This document shows positions 25,130 to 33,724 of a stretch of 64,000 bases of DNA, piece by piece. Source of the DNA: Cohaesibacter sp. ES.047 (GTDB lineage: Bacteria; Pseudomonadota; Alphaproteobacteria; Rhizobiales; Cohaesibacteraceae); NCBI RefSeq assembly GCF_900215505.1, contig NZ_LT907844.1, positions 744,001 to 808,000 of the forward strand, given 5' to 3'. Each line of letters opens with the position of its first letter. Within the stretch, counting starts at the first letter, position 1. The notes beneath the pieces were generated by a model. That model saw only the letters and a list, made by a program, of their open reading frames with translations, was not told the DNA's origin and searched no databases. The position numbers and the translations under genes are program-made.

Positions 25130-25852
25130 TCATTGCGCTGATTCGGTGCCGACCAACTTCCAGTTCGGGTTGCGGCTGGACATGTCGCGACTGAAAGTCC
25201 AGATGTCGGTGACATCATCGATGGCGTTCGGATCGCCTTCGATGACATGGCCAACATCATCCTTGGTGCAAGAGGTGATGGCGGAGACGAAGCGCACCGT
25301 GATCTGGGCTTCCTTGCCTTCCACTTCTGCCTCGACGATGGAGGACTTGTTGATACCGATGAAGGTGAACTCAACCCGCAGATTCTGCGCTTCGCGTTCA
25401 TCGAGAGCCTGACTGAAACCAGCGAACACATCGGCAGCAAGGAGCTTCTTGAGCGTCTTGCGATCCCCTTGAGCGAAGGCCGTGACAATCATTTCGTATG
25501 CGACACGAGACCCGGAAATAAAGCCCTCAGGATCAAAATTCTTATCGAGTGCCATCAACTGGCTCAGCGCAGCATTGAGACTGGATCCACTGGGTGCGAT
25601 CTTTTCAAGGCGCTTGGCCTTCTCGTCTTCGCTTTCCTGCTGGACGGGTCGATCGGGCAGGGAAATCACATTGTCGCCGACATCGTCTGCGGTCGGTGCC
25701 TTGTTGCCTTCCGTCTTGTCCGGATCGGCATAGGGATCATAGGGTTCGCGCTCGTTACCCGTTCTGGTCCCCAAGACGTCGCGCAACCGCATGAATAGAA
25801 CGACCGCGATAACGAGGAAGATGATCGTAATGAAGTCGAAGGATTCGAACAT
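25130..25852 (-). CDS. Tim44-like domain inner-membrane protein (TimA type)
   Basis: A 240-residue protein. One N-terminal transmembrane helix (FDFITIIFLVIAVVLFMRLRDVLG, residues about 5-28) is followed by a charged linker and a Tim44/MRP-L45 domain (FISGSRVAYEMIVTAFAQGDRKTLKKLL ... TDIWTFSRDMSSRNPNWKLVGTESA, here given in parts). Alphaproteobacterial homologues are related to mitochondrial Tim44 and have been called TimA. It heads the leftward group with mltA, smr and the XRE gene, and diverges from fxsA. Confidence 0.88.
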   Translation of the reverse strand: MFESFDFITIIFLVIAVVLFMRLRDVLGTRTGNEREPYDPYADPDKTEGNKAPTADDVGDNVISLPDRPVQQESEDEKAKRLEKIAPSGSSLNAALSQLMALDKNFDPEGFISGSRVAYEMIVTAFAQGDRKTLKKLLAADVFAGFSQALDEREAQNLRVEFTFIGINKSSIVEAEVEGKEAQITVRFVSAITSCTKDDVGHVIEGDPNAIDDVTDIWTFSRDMSSRNPNWKLVGTESAQ

Positions 25853-26002
25853 AGGCTTTCCCTGGATCCTTGGTTTTTTGCAGAAAAGACCTGCAAGTCT
25901 GATAATTCTTTCTATATGTAGGGGAGGGCTCTTTGCAATTCCAGAAATGAAGCAGCCTGAACCGTAAAAAACACAGGCTTTTAGGGAGTCGTCCGAAATT
26001 CA

Positions 26003-26626
26003 ATGCATAGATCGCTCTTTCCCTTCGTTCCATTCCTGCTTCTGATCGTTCCAGTTCTGGAAATCGGGGTCTTTATCATCGTCGGTGGACAAATCGGCGT
26101 TGTGCCGACCCTTCTTGGAATCGTGCTCACTGCGCTCATCGGAACCGTTCTCTTGCGTCAGCAGGGATTCGCCCTGATTGCCAAAGCGCAATCGCAAATG
26201 GATCAGGGGAAAATTCCGGGCAAGGAGCTGGCACACGGCGTCATGCTGCTGGCTGCCGGGCTCTTGTTGCTGACCCCGGGCTTTGTGACCGACACCTTCG
26301 GTTTTCTTTTGCTGGTTCCCTCCATTCGGGATCTGATTTTCCACAGCATCAAGAATCGCCTGATTGTGACCGGTATGCAGGGACAGGCCGGTTTTTCCGC
26401 GCACACGCGTGGCCAGACCGGAGGTACCTATTATGAAAGCCATACCTATCGTGCCAACCCCGGAGCCTCGCAATCCGGTCGGCGCACCGGTCCGTCTGAC
26501 CCATCGATCATCGATCTTGATGACGATGAATTCGACGAAGTGCAAAGACACGATGCCCTAACCTCTGATGCCCCCCATGACAACGGGGCGCCAAAAGACG
26601 ACAAGTCCCCTTGGGAGAAGTCGTAA
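26003..26626 (+). CDS. fxsA: FxsA family membrane protein
   Basis: A 207-residue protein. The N-terminal 120 residues hold three to four hydrophobic helices typical of FxsA: PFLLLIVPVLEIGVFIIVGG, TLLGIVLTALIGTVLLRQQG, and HGVMLLAAGLLLLTPGFVTD with the conserved LTPGFVTDT motif. The C-terminal 80 residues are polar and low in complexity. E. coli FxsA (YjeG) affects F-plasmid exclusion of phage T7; its normal function is unknown. It is followed by secB and diverges from the Tim44-like gene. Confidence 0.92.
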   Translation: MHRSLFPFVPFLLLIVPVLEIGVFIIVGGQIGVVPTLLGIVLTALIGTVLLRQQGFALIAKAQSQMDQGKIPGKELAHGVMLLAAGLLLLTPGFVTDTFGFLLLVPSIRDLIFHSIKNRLIVTGMQGQAGFSAHTRGQTGGTYYESHTYRANPGASQSGRRTGPSDPSIIDLDDDEFDEVQRHDALTSDAPHDNGAPKDDKSPWEKS

Positions 26627-26810
26627 GCCTTTGGCCCTTTTCCCACACTGCCACGGAATCGTCGCATAAACCTGAACAAAATCGGCGAAATGCCGACCCT
26701 TGCGGGGGGTTCACCTTGTTTCGATCCCGTCAGCATGCTAGGCGCATAGGGAATAGGGGTTTTAAAAAAATCCACACCTGTCTTAACTCAAGCTATCAGG
26801 GAAGAGTTTA

Positions 26811-27311
26811 ATGAGCGACGCACAAGAAAATGGCGCTAGCGCTGAAGGCCAGGATCTTCAAATGCCCGGCCTGCGCATTCTGGCGCAATACACCAAGGAT
26901 CTATCTTTCGAGAACCCGAACGCTCCTGACTCCCTGCGTCCGCGCGAAAATTCTCCGGAAATCAACGTTCAGATCAATGTCAATGCGACCCCGCTTTCCG
27001 AGACCGAATTCGAGGCAGAGCTGACGCTCAACGCCACGGCCAAGGACGGGGAAACAACCATGTTCAACGTCGAATTGCTCTATGCCGGCGTTTTCTCGAT
27101 CTCCAACGTTCCGCAGGAACAGCTGCATCCGTTCGTCATGATCGAGTGCCCACGCATGCTGTTCCCGTTCGCCCGTCAGATCATCTCTGATGCGACCGCA
27201 CGGGGTGGTTTCCCTCCACTGAACGTCGATCCCATTGATTTCTCTGCACTTTATCGTCAGCGTATGATGGAATTGGCCGCTCAGGAACAGGCCAAACAGC
27301 CGACGCAGTAA
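26811..27311 (+). CDS. secB: Protein-export chaperone SecB
   Basis: Cytoplasmic tetrameric chaperone that keeps preproteins unfolded and hands them to SecA. The 166-residue protein has the conserved [17 protein letters not shown] near the N-terminus, [21 protein letters not shown], and the C-terminal [25 protein letters not shown]. The start is ATG at 26811 behind GGGAAGAG. A strong terminator follows. In alphaproteobacteria it commonly sits beside fxsA, tim44 and dnaQ, as here. Confidence 0.97.
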   Translation: MSDAQENGASAEGQDLQMPGLRILAQYTKDLSFENPNAPDSLRPRENSPEINVQINVNATPLSETEFEAELTLNATAKDGETTMFNVELLYAGVFSISNVPQEQLHPFVMIECPRMLFPFARQIISDATARGGFPPLNVDPIDFSALYRQRMMELAAQEQAKQPTQ

Positions 27312-27331
27312 GCGGTTCAACATAGAATTAC

Positions 27332-27367
27332 AAAAGCCGGTTGATCTGGGATCAACCGGCTTTTTTT
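27332..27367 (+). terminator. Rho-independent terminator after secB
   Basis: AAAAGCCGGTTGAT (27332-27345) pairs perfectly with ATCAACCGGCTTTT (27351-27364), followed by T. A strong intrinsic terminator between convergent secB and dnaQ. Confidence 0.94.
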
Positions 27368-27400
27368 GTTTGCTCACTTGGTTGGACGATTTTGTTGCCA

Positions 27401-27414
27401 GTTTCACGTGAATC
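27401..27414 (+). promoter_or_regulatory. parS-like site left of the origin
   Basis: GTTTCACGTGAATC matches the form found at most other sites in this window. It lies in the secB-dnaQ gap, about 4 kb left of the proposed origin. Confidence 0.75.
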
Positions 27415-27470
27415 CACTCAGTCACCCTTGCATTCAGGGCGCCTATGGCTTTGGTATAGCCCAAACCGGT

Positions 27471-28226
27471 TCAAGATGGGTCTTCACCAGTGGCCTCAGG
27501 CTCCGTCTGAGGCAGATAACGCGCCCAGAGGCTGTCACCCTTGATTTCTTTCAGAAACGTCTGATGACGCTCAATCTCCTCTGCTGACAGGCGTAGCGGC
27601 AGGGGGGCCGGTCTTTGTTTGGCAGGCTCGCGATAGCGTTTCGACCATTCCTCCTGTTCGCCCGAAGACGACAGATCCTGATCCTCGGCCGAAAGCATGA
27701 GGTTGGTCTGGCGACCGCCAATCAGTTCGAGATAAACGTCAGCGAGTATCTCACTATCGAGCAGAGCGCCGTGGAGCGTTCGCTTGGTGCTGTCGATACT
27801 GAAGCGACTGCACAGGGCATCAAGACTGTTGGGGCCTGCAGGAAATCTCTGGCGGGCCATCGCCAGCGTATCAATCACAAGGTCATTGTCGATTTTCGCA
27901 AAACCTGCTTTTTCCAGTTCCCAATTGAGAAATTTGACGTCAAAGCTCGCGTTGTGCGCGATGATTGGCGTGTCCTTGATGAAATCATGAAAATCCTGAG
28001 CGATCTCGGCAAATTTGGGCTTGTCGGACAGAAACTCCTCTGAGAGACCATGAACCTTGAAGGCCTCTTCGGGCATATCGCGCTCAGGGTTGATATAGAC
28101 GTGGTAATTGTTGGGCGTTGGAAGATGGTTGATCAGTTCGACACAACCGATCTCGACCACGCGATCCCCGGTGAAGGGATCGAGCCCGGTGGTTTCCGTA
28201 TCAAACACGATTTCCCGTAAAGCCAT
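27471..28226 (-). CDS. dnaQ: DNA polymerase III epsilon subunit (proofreading exonuclease)
   Basis: 3'-5' proofreading exonuclease of the replicative polymerase. Exo motifs: REIVFDTETTGLDPFTGDRV (Exo I with Asp/Glu), IIAHNASFDVKFLNWEL (Exo II), and LHGALLDSEILADVYLEL (Exo III with the general-base His). A C-terminal tail of about 60 residues would contact the alpha subunit. The 251-residue length is normal. It leads away from the proposed origin in a leftward gene series (ppsR, maf, aroE, coaE, dnaQ). Confidence 0.96.
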   Translation of the reverse strand: MALREIVFDTETTGLDPFTGDRVVEIGCVELINHLPTPNNYHVYINPERDMPEEAFKVHGLSEEFLSDKPKFAEIAQDFHDFIKDTPIIAHNASFDVKFLNWELEKAGFAKIDNDLVIDTLAMARQRFPAGPNSLDALCSRFSIDSTKRTLHGALLDSEILADVYLELIGGRQTNLMLSAEDQDLSSSGEQEEWSKRYREPAKQRPAPLPLRLSAEEIERHQTFLKEIKGDSLWARYLPQTEPEATGEDPS

Positions 28227-28311
28227 TTACTTGGTCTGCCTTTTCTCTCACGCATCGCTCGTCAAGGATCAGCGCATTCTTGCTATCCATGTCGTTGCTG
28301 CAAAGTATGGG

Positions 28312-28914
28312 TTATTCGCGCGTTTGTGCAAAGCGGCTTTTGATCTGATCGAGGATCTCATCCACCTGCGCCCGGGTTTCTTCCAGTGGAAGACCGGTGT
28401 CGACCACATAATCCGCTTTTTGCCGTTTGTCCGCATCGGGGATCTGTTTGGCCTTGATGGCCTCAAATTTCTCTTCTGTCATGCCTTCTCTGGCAAGCAC
28501 ACGGGCGCGTTGTACGTCTTCAGGTGCAGAGACAACAACAACTGCATCAAATCGATCCTCAGCCCCCGTTTCGAACAACAGCGGGATGTCGATGAGCACC
28601 ATGTCCGCCCCGGCATCCTCTGCGCGTTGATAAAAGGCCAGTTCGCGATCGCGCACCAGCGGGTGGATGATGGCTTCCAGCCGCTTCATAGCCTCGGGCT
28701 TGCCGATCACATGCTTGGAGAGTTTGGCCCGATCCACGCCGTCAGGGCCGGTGGTGCCGGGAAATTCAGCTTCAATGAGCGGCACAGCTGCGGATCGGTA
28801 AAGCGCGTGAACCGCTGCATCGGCATCATGAAGCGGACAGCCGTGGGCCTCGAACATGGCACCCACTGTTGATTTCCCCATACCGATCGAACCCGTCAAT
28901 CCTAGTCTGATCAT
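28312..28914 (-). CDS. coaE: Dephospho-CoA kinase
   Basis: Last step of coenzyme A synthesis, phosphorylating the 3'-OH of dephospho-CoA. The 200-residue protein begins MIRLGLTGSIGMGKSTVGAMF (P-loop), has HPLVRDRELAF and DADMVLIDIPLLFETGAED-type segments, and ends in a helical lid. Its start overlaps the aroE stop by 4 bases (ATGA-type coupling). Gene order maf-aroE-coaE-dnaQ is a hallmark of the origin-proximal region in Hyphomicrobiales. Confidence 0.96.
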   Translation of the reverse strand: MIRLGLTGSIGMGKSTVGAMFEAHGCPLHDADAAVHALYRSAAVPLIEAEFPGTTGPDGVDRAKLSKHVIGKPEAMKRLEAIIHPLVRDRELAFYQRAEDAGADMVLIDIPLLFETGAEDRFDAVVVVSAPEDVQRARVLAREGMTEEKFEAIKAKQIPDADKRQKADYVVDTGLPLEETRAQVDEILDQIKSRFAQTRE

Positions 28915-29804
28915 GATGATGCCTGATCTTGACCCAGCACCAATGTGCGCACGTCATCCGTGACCTCCGGCCGAGTGCCGAACCAACGCTCAAAACCGGG
29001 GACAGCCTGATGAAGCAACATGCCAAGGCCATCGACAATCGGATTGCCGCGGTCCCGCGCCGTCTCCAACAAGCCGGTGATGAGGGGCGTATAGACAATG
29101 TCGGTGACAAGAGCCGTTCGGGGCAAAGCGGCCAAATCAAGCTCAAGGGATGGCTGGCCGGACATGCCGAGCGACGACGTGTTGACCAATAGATCGATAT
29201 CCTCAAGCAGACTTTCCCGTTCATCCCAATCGGCGACGGTGATGGCCTTTCCCATATCAAGCGCATCGAAGTGGAGAGCAAGCGCTTCGGCCCTTTGCCT
29301 GGTTCGATTCACAACCGTAACCTTTTCGAACCCGCGCTCGATCAGACCATGGACGATGGGCCGCGCCGCGCCACCTGCGCCCAGCACCAGAGCCTTACTC
29401 TTTGCATTTTTGTCCCAGCCCGCATGTCCATGATCGAGATTGGCGAGAAAACCGTAGCCGTCCGTGTTATCGGCGTGGATCTTGCCGTCCTCCAGCCAGA
29501 GCGTGTTGGCAGCTCCGAGCCTCTTGGCCGTGGGATGCACGACATCCACAAGGGAAAGCACCGTTTCCTTATGGGGAATGGTGACATTGCCGCCAACAAA
29601 ACCGTTATCCGCCAGACCTTTGATGAAGCTCTCAAGCTTGTCGGGTTCCACCGCGATTTTCTCGTAGGATCCGATGAGCCCATAGGTTTCGAGCCAATGG
29701 CTGTGGATGGCAGGTGACTTGGAATGGGAAATCGGCCAGCCGATTACGAATGCCTTGGCAGAGTGTATCAGATCGGACTGTTGGCTGCGTGGTGATGGCT
29801 GCAT
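28911..29804 (-). CDS. aroE: Shikimate dehydrogenase
   Basis: NADPH-dependent reduction of 3-dehydroshikimate in the aromatic amino acid pathway. Signatures: VIGWPISHSKSPAIHSHWL (shikimate binding), GGNVTIPHKETVLSL with the catalytic Lys, NTDGYGFLANL with the Asn/Asp pair, LGAGGAARPIVHGL (nucleotide-binding loop) and VNRTRQRAEAL (NADP-ribose binding). The 297-residue length is slightly long because of N- and C-terminal tails. Three bases separate it from maf upstream, and it overlaps coaE downstream. Confidence 0.96.
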   Translation of the reverse strand: MQPSPRSQQSDLIHSAKAFVIGWPISHSKSPAIHSHWLETYGLIGSYEKIAVEPDKLESFIKGLADNGFVGGNVTIPHKETVLSLVDVVHPTAKRLGAANTLWLEDGKIHADNTDGYGFLANLDHGHAGWDKNAKSKALVLGAGGAARPIVHGLIERGFEKVTVVNRTRQRAEALALHFDALDMGKAITVADWDERESLLEDIDLLVNTSSLGMSGQPSLELDLAALPRTALVTDIVYTPLITGLLETARDRGNPIVDGLGMLLHQAVPGFERWFGTRPEVTDDVRTLVLGQDQASS

Positions 29805-29807
29805 GGA

Positions 29808-30404
29808 TCAGAATTCCAGATGTTGGTGCGCGCGCAAATAGGACAGAAGCGGCAGCATGGGCAATCCCAGAATGGTGAAATAGTCGCCTTCGATCTTCTC
29901 GAAAAGCTGTATTCCAAGACCCTCAAGCTGATAGCAACCGACGCTGGAACGGACCTGATCGCCGACGCGCGCCATATAGTGACCGATTTCTGCGGGTGAG
30001 AGGTCGCGCATGGTAAGCGTTGCGCTGGAGACGTAACTCCACAAGGTGATGCCATCCTTCACACAAGCGACTGCGGAATGAAGCTGATGGGTTTGGCCAG
30101 CAAGATCAAGAAGCTGTCTTCGGGCCGCCGCATCATCAGCCGGTTTGTTGAAGCGGCGATCTCCCAGACCCAATGTCTGATCCGCACCGATCACCAGACA
30201 GCCGGGATTGCGATCAGAAACGTCAATGGCCTTCACACCTGCGAGCAATTCGGCGATGTCTTGAGGCGTGCCACCGGTATCGACGAGTGGTTGTTCTGCG
30301 GCACGTTCATCAATTTCAGCGGCAACACACTCGAACGTCAGTCCGGCATTGCTTAAAAGGGTGGCGCGCGCTTGGCTTTTGGATGCAAGGATTAGCGGAT
30401 ACAT
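29808..30404 (-). CDS. Maf family nucleotide pyrophosphatase
   Basis: A 198-residue member of the Maf/YceF/YhdE group, which hydrolyse non-canonical or methylated nucleoside triphosphates and can inhibit septation. The N-terminus [22 protein letters not shown] is the Maf signature; [11 protein letters not shown] follows, and the C-terminal [23 protein letters not shown] is typical. I cannot say which substrate subgroup it belongs to. It is co-transcribed with aroE and coaE. Confidence 0.93.
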   Translation of the reverse strand: MYPLILASKSQARATLLSNAGLTFECVAAEIDERAAEQPLVDTGGTPQDIAELLAGVKAIDVSDRNPGCLVIGADQTLGLGDRRFNKPADDAAARRQLLDLAGQTHQLHSAVACVKDGITLWSYVSSATLTMRDLSPAEIGHYMARVGDQVRSSVGCYQLEGLGIQLFEKIEGDYFTILGLPMLPLLSYLRAHQHLEF

Positions 30405-30505
30405 GGTCTCGTTTGTCTCTCTCGTTATATGTAACGACCTTTAAAAGAGTTGCGGGTCGAACGGAACCTCTGCTTTGAATTTTGTCCAACGGGTTACAGT
30501 CAGGG

Positions 30506-31348
30506 TCACTCCGGCCTGAGCCGTTCCATTTTATGGCGTTGGTCCTGATAGAGACTGTAGATCTCGGCTGCTGTCTCCTCAATGGATTTGCGGGTCACAT
30601 CCAGAATTGGCCATTGATGGATCTGGCAGAGGCGGCGCGTGTAGGCGATTTCTTCGTTGATCAGCATGCGATTGAGATAATCGCTGCTCTCCTGATCGGC
30701 GGGCAGCCCGAGAAGCCGGTGCTGGCGGATCTCCAAAATTTTTCGCGGGCTTGCGACAAGGCCGATCACCAATGGGTGTCGCGCCTGTTCCAGCTCATTG
30801 GGAATGGGGAAATTGCTCACGATGGGAATGTTGGCGACGCGAAGCCCGCGCTGCGCAAGATAGAGTGATGTCGGGGTCTTGGTGGTTCTGGAAATGCCCA
30901 GAATGACGACGTCGGCTGTCTCGAGAGACTGCAGCGCCTGACCATCGTCATGATACATAGTGTAATTGAGCGCTTCGATCCGCTGAAAGTAGTTGGCATC
31001 GAGGCTGTGCTGGGCTGCGACCTGATGACTTTGCCGGGATCCGAGATAGGAATGAAAGAGGTCAAAAACAGATGCCAATATATTGTAGGCCGGCACATGC
31101 AATGCCGCGCAAGACTCCTCGAGCCTTGTTGCGTGATCGGCATTGACCAGCGTGTAAAGAACAATCCCCGGCTCGGTCTCAATCTGCTCCAGAATGGCTG
31201 AAATCTGGCGCTCAGTCCGAATACCGGAGTGTACATGTTCGATCATGCGTGCGTGGGCATATTGTGCCGATGCTGCGCGACTCACTGCTCGCAAGGTCTC
31301 GCCGGTCGCATCGGAAATCAGATGCAGATGATAGAACTGATCGCGCAT
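30506..31348 (-). CDS. Pyruvate, phosphate/water dikinase regulatory protein (DUF299)
   Basis: A 280-residue ADP-dependent kinase/phosphorylase that controls PEP synthase or pyruvate phosphate dikinase. The family signature VVILGISRTTKTPTSLYLAQRGLRVAN (given here as one motif region) includes the unusual P-loop-like segment, and the N-terminus FYHLHLISDATGETLRAVSRA is also conserved. Target choice cannot be read from the sequence. It is the first leftward gene next to the proposed replication origin; the position of a ppsR-type gene beside oriC and opposite hemE is common in alphaproteobacteria. Confidence 0.92.
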   Translation of the reverse strand: MRDQFYHLHLISDATGETLRAVSRAASAQYAHARMIEHVHSGIRTERQISAILEQIETEPGIVLYTLVNADHATRLEESCAALHVPAYNILASVFDLFHSYLGSRQSHQVAAQHSLDANYFQRIEALNYTMYHDDGQALQSLETADVVILGISRTTKTPTSLYLAQRGLRVANIPIVSNFPIPNELEQARHPLVIGLVASPRKILEIRQHRLLGLPADQESSDYLNRMLINEEIAYTRRLCQIHQWPILDVTRKSIEETAAEIYSLYQDQRHKMERLRPE

Positions 31349-31575
31349 TTCTTCACTTACCCACCGAGTGTCCCAAGCTTTCTGCTCCGAGGCATAATTC
31401 TGTCAATTTTCTGTTGCAATTTCACCCTAGAAGTTGAATCGCGCGCCTGTCGATTCCTCCCCAGCTTGCGGCAGCCCTGTGGGAATCAGGGGACAAACGG
31501 CTGCTTTTGCGAGGGTCGGGTTTTTCATGCCCGTTGCCCATAGATTCGTCCCCAGAACGATCTGCGCGGAGGCTG

Positions 31576-31610
31576 GTTTGTTAACACTCCGTTTACGAAG
31601 GTTAACAAAC
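31576..31610. repeat. 10-bp inverted repeat in oriC region
   Basis: GTTTGTTAAC (31576-31585) is the exact reverse complement of GTTAACAAAC (31601-31610), with a 15-base spacer. Both arms contain GTTAAC, half of a CtrA-type site. Confidence 0.85.
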
Positions 31611-31734
31611 AATTAATGCACAAGCTTTGCAGAATCCGCTACCACAAGTCCCACACAGCTTATCAATTTGTGACGCAACAAAGCGTTCTGGATTCCTTGA
31701 GGATTCTGATTTGTCCCCGCAATTCCCGAGTCGG

Positions 31735-31749
31735 TTAAGAAAGCCTTAA
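31735..31749 (+). promoter_or_regulatory. CtrA box TTAA-N7-TTAA
   Basis: TTAA at 31735-31738 and TTAA at 31746-31749 are separated by seven bases, a match to the core CtrA consensus. In Caulobacter, CtrA bound at such sites in oriC blocks initiation. Confidence 0.7.
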
Positions 31750-31779
31750 TACCCAACCGCGATGGTTTTCCAAGATGTG

Positions 31780-31801
31780 ATGTGGGTGAAATGTGGGTGA
31801 A
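31780..31801. repeat. 11-bp perfect tandem repeat in oriC region
   Basis: Two adjacent copies of ATGTGGGTGAA (31780-31790 and 31791-31801). TGTGGGTGA differs at two positions from the inverse DnaA box TGTGGATAA, so these may be weak DnaA sites spaced one helical turn apart. Confidence 0.7.
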
Positions 31802-31921
31802 AAAGATATCCCGCTATCCACTGCCTAAAAGAATAAACAGACTCTTAAAATAGAAATTATTTATTGGGTTTTTGGGGATGAACATGCTCAGATGTGAGCG
31901 TCAAAACAGAGGGACAGAATC

Positions 31922-32953
31922 GTGACCAACCGACGCCTCCTAAATGTTCTTTCGGGGAAGAAAGAACAGATTCCACCCATATGGCTCATGCGGCAAGCTG
32001 GGCGGTATTTACCAGAATATCGGGCAACCCGTGCCGAAGCAGGCAGCTTCCTGGATCTTTGCTACAATCCCGAATTGGCGACCGAAGTAACGATGCAGCC
32101 CATTCGGCGGTTTGGTTTTGATGCAGCCATTCTCTTTTCCGACATTCTGGTCATTCCTGATGCACTTGGGCGTTCAGTCCGGTTTGTTCAAGGGGAAGGC
32201 CCGAAGCTCGATCCCATTTCTCCTTCGGAAGTTGCTGATCTTGATCCCTCTTTGGTGCTTAAGCGCCTTCAACCGGTGTTCGAGGCGGTCGAGCGTGTTC
32301 GTGATACCTTGCCGGATGAAACGACCTTTCTTGGGTTTTGTGGTGCTCCCTGGACCGTAGCGACCTACATGATTGCTGGGCAGGGAACCCCTGATCAGGC
32401 ACCCGCGCGGCTATTTGCCCGGCGCGAACCCGAAGCTTTCAAGCATTTGATGGATGTGCTGGTCGACGCGTCGATCCTCTATCTCGTCAAACAATTGCGC
32501 TCGGGCGCGGATGCGGTTCAGATTTTCGACAGTTGGGCTGGTGTTCTCGATGATGCGTTGTTCCTGTCAGCATCGCAGGATCCAATCGCCCGAATCGTCA
32601 AGGGTGTGCGGGCAGAGGTTCCTGATGCCAAGATCATCGGCTTTCCCAAGGGAGCGGCTCAGAGGCTTCATGGCTTCATCGAGGCAACAAAGGTGAATGC
32701 GATCGGGCTGGACTGGACTGTTCCGCTCGATTGGGCCCGGGATGAGCTGCAGGGCAAGGTCGCTCTTCAGGGCAATCTGGATCCGACATTGCTGATTACC
32801 GGCGGCAAGGATCTCGATGAGGCAATTGATCGTATTATGGAAGCCTGGAGTGATGGGCCTTTCATTTTCAATCTTGGCCATGGTATCACCCCGCAAGGAA
32901 ACATCGATCTGGTGCATCAGCTGATCAACCGTGTGCGGTCCTATGCTCGCTGA
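31922..32953 (+). CDS. hemE: Uroporphyrinogen decarboxylase
   Basis: Converts uroporphyrinogen III to coproporphyrinogen III in haem synthesis. The 343-residue protein has the N-terminal signature [16 protein letters not shown] and the second signature [14 protein letters not shown], plus the central [12 protein letters not shown] with the catalytic Asp. The start is a GTG at 31922, which forms the right edge of the proposed origin. It is followed closely by hemJ, another haem gene. Confidence 0.97.
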   Translation: MTNRRLLNVLSGKKEQIPPIWLMRQAGRYLPEYRATRAEAGSFLDLCYNPELATEVTMQPIRRFGFDAAILFSDILVIPDALGRSVRFVQGEGPKLDPISPSEVADLDPSLVLKRLQPVFEAVERVRDTLPDETTFLGFCGAPWTVATYMIAGQGTPDQAPARLFARREPEAFKHLMDVLVDASILYLVKQLRSGADAVQIFDSWAGVLDDALFLSASQDPIARIVKGVRAEVPDAKIIGFPKGAAQRLHGFIEATKVNAIGLDWTVPLDWARDELQGKVALQGNLDPTLLITGGKDLDEAIDRIMEAWSDGPFIFNLGHGITPQGNIDLVHQLINRVRSYAR

Positions 32954-33013
32954 TAAGAAGCATTTCGGTGAGCTATTGTTCCGGATGTCGACCGATCTGG
33001 CTTGAAAGAGAAT

Positions 33014-33466
33014 ATGATGGAGTTTTTCCAGTTCCTTGACTACTCGTGGACCAAGGCCCTTCACATTATTTCGGTCATCACCTGGATGGCCGGAATTTTC
33101 TATTTGCCGCGGCTTTTCGTCTATCACGCCCAGACAGAGGTGGGGACTGATCAATCAGAGACCTTCAAGATCATGGAGCGTCGGCTATTGAAGGGAATCA
33201 TGAACCCTTCCTTGATTGCTACCTGGATTTTTGGTCTCTGGCTCGCCTTCCCGCATGAGATTTGGTCAAGCGATGCGATCTGGCTCCATATCAAGTTTGT
33301 CCTTGTTTTCGCGATGACCGGGTACCATATGGTGTGTGCGCGTTACGTACGCGTTTTTGCAGCGGATGCGAATCAGAAAGACCATGTCTTCTATCGCTAT
33401 TTCAACGAAATCCCGACTTTGCTGATGATTGCGATCGTCATATTGGCTGTTGTTAAACCGTTCTAA
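33014..33466 (+). CDS. hemJ: Protoporphyrinogen IX oxidase HemJ
   Basis: An integral membrane haem-synthesis enzyme of about 150 residues that oxidises protoporphyrinogen IX. Family signs are the N-terminal TKALHIISVITWMAGIFYLPRLFVYH with the conserved His, four hydrophobic helices, and IKFVLVFAMTGYHMVCARYVR in the second half. Two adjacent ATG codons (33014 and 33017) follow GAAAGAG; either may be the start. hemE lies 60 bases upstream on the same strand, so the two haem genes are probably co-expressed. Confidence 0.93.
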   Translation: MMEFFQFLDYSWTKALHIISVITWMAGIFYLPRLFVYHAQTEVGTDQSETFKIMERRLLKGIMNPSLIATWIFGLWLAFPHEIWSSDAIWLHIKFVLVFAMTGYHMVCARYVRVFAADANQKDHVFYRYFNEIPTLLMIAIVILAVVKPF

Positions 33467-33724
33467 ATTCCGTCTTTTGGATAGGGAAACTGCGAAAAAG
33501 CCAAGGAAATCTTCCTGATCGGGTCTGGAAGTTCATTTTTAACTCATTTGCACTTGCTACAGACCTAGGTTGCGGCTATGGTCGCCGAAATCGTGACAAA
33601 ACGATAAGTCGGGAAAGCATTTATTCTTCTTCGCTTTCAAGACAACAAAGTTTAGCCTAGATTGGCGCTTTGTACTCTCCCTACTCCTTTTCCCCTGGTT
33701 GCTTACCTTTAAGAGAGTTTCGCT

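Larger units (their letters stand above)
31349..31921. other. Probable chromosomal replication origin (oriC)
   Basis: This 573-base non-coding region separates leftward ppsR from rightward hemE, the location of oriC in Caulobacter and several other alphaproteobacteria. It holds ten GANTC (CcrM) sites, starting at 31436, 31452, 31483, 31543, 31632, 31691, 31702, 31728, 31840 and 31917, against about two expected. It also has a perfect CtrA box at 31735, an inverted repeat at 31576-31610, an 11-base tandem repeat at 31780-31801 and an AT-rich stretch at 31825-31875 that could unwind. No perfect TTATCCACA box was found; weak variants exist. Short open frames here look non-coding. Confidence 0.8.

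Noticed and set aside
31381-31616. Short frames in both directions within the oriC region
   Set aside because: No ribosome binding site, no family resemblance, and the area has the regulatory-site density expected of an origin.
31780-31801. Tandem 11-base repeat considered as start of a CRISPR array
   Set aside because: Only two adjacent copies, no spacers, no cas genes; better explained as origin sequence.
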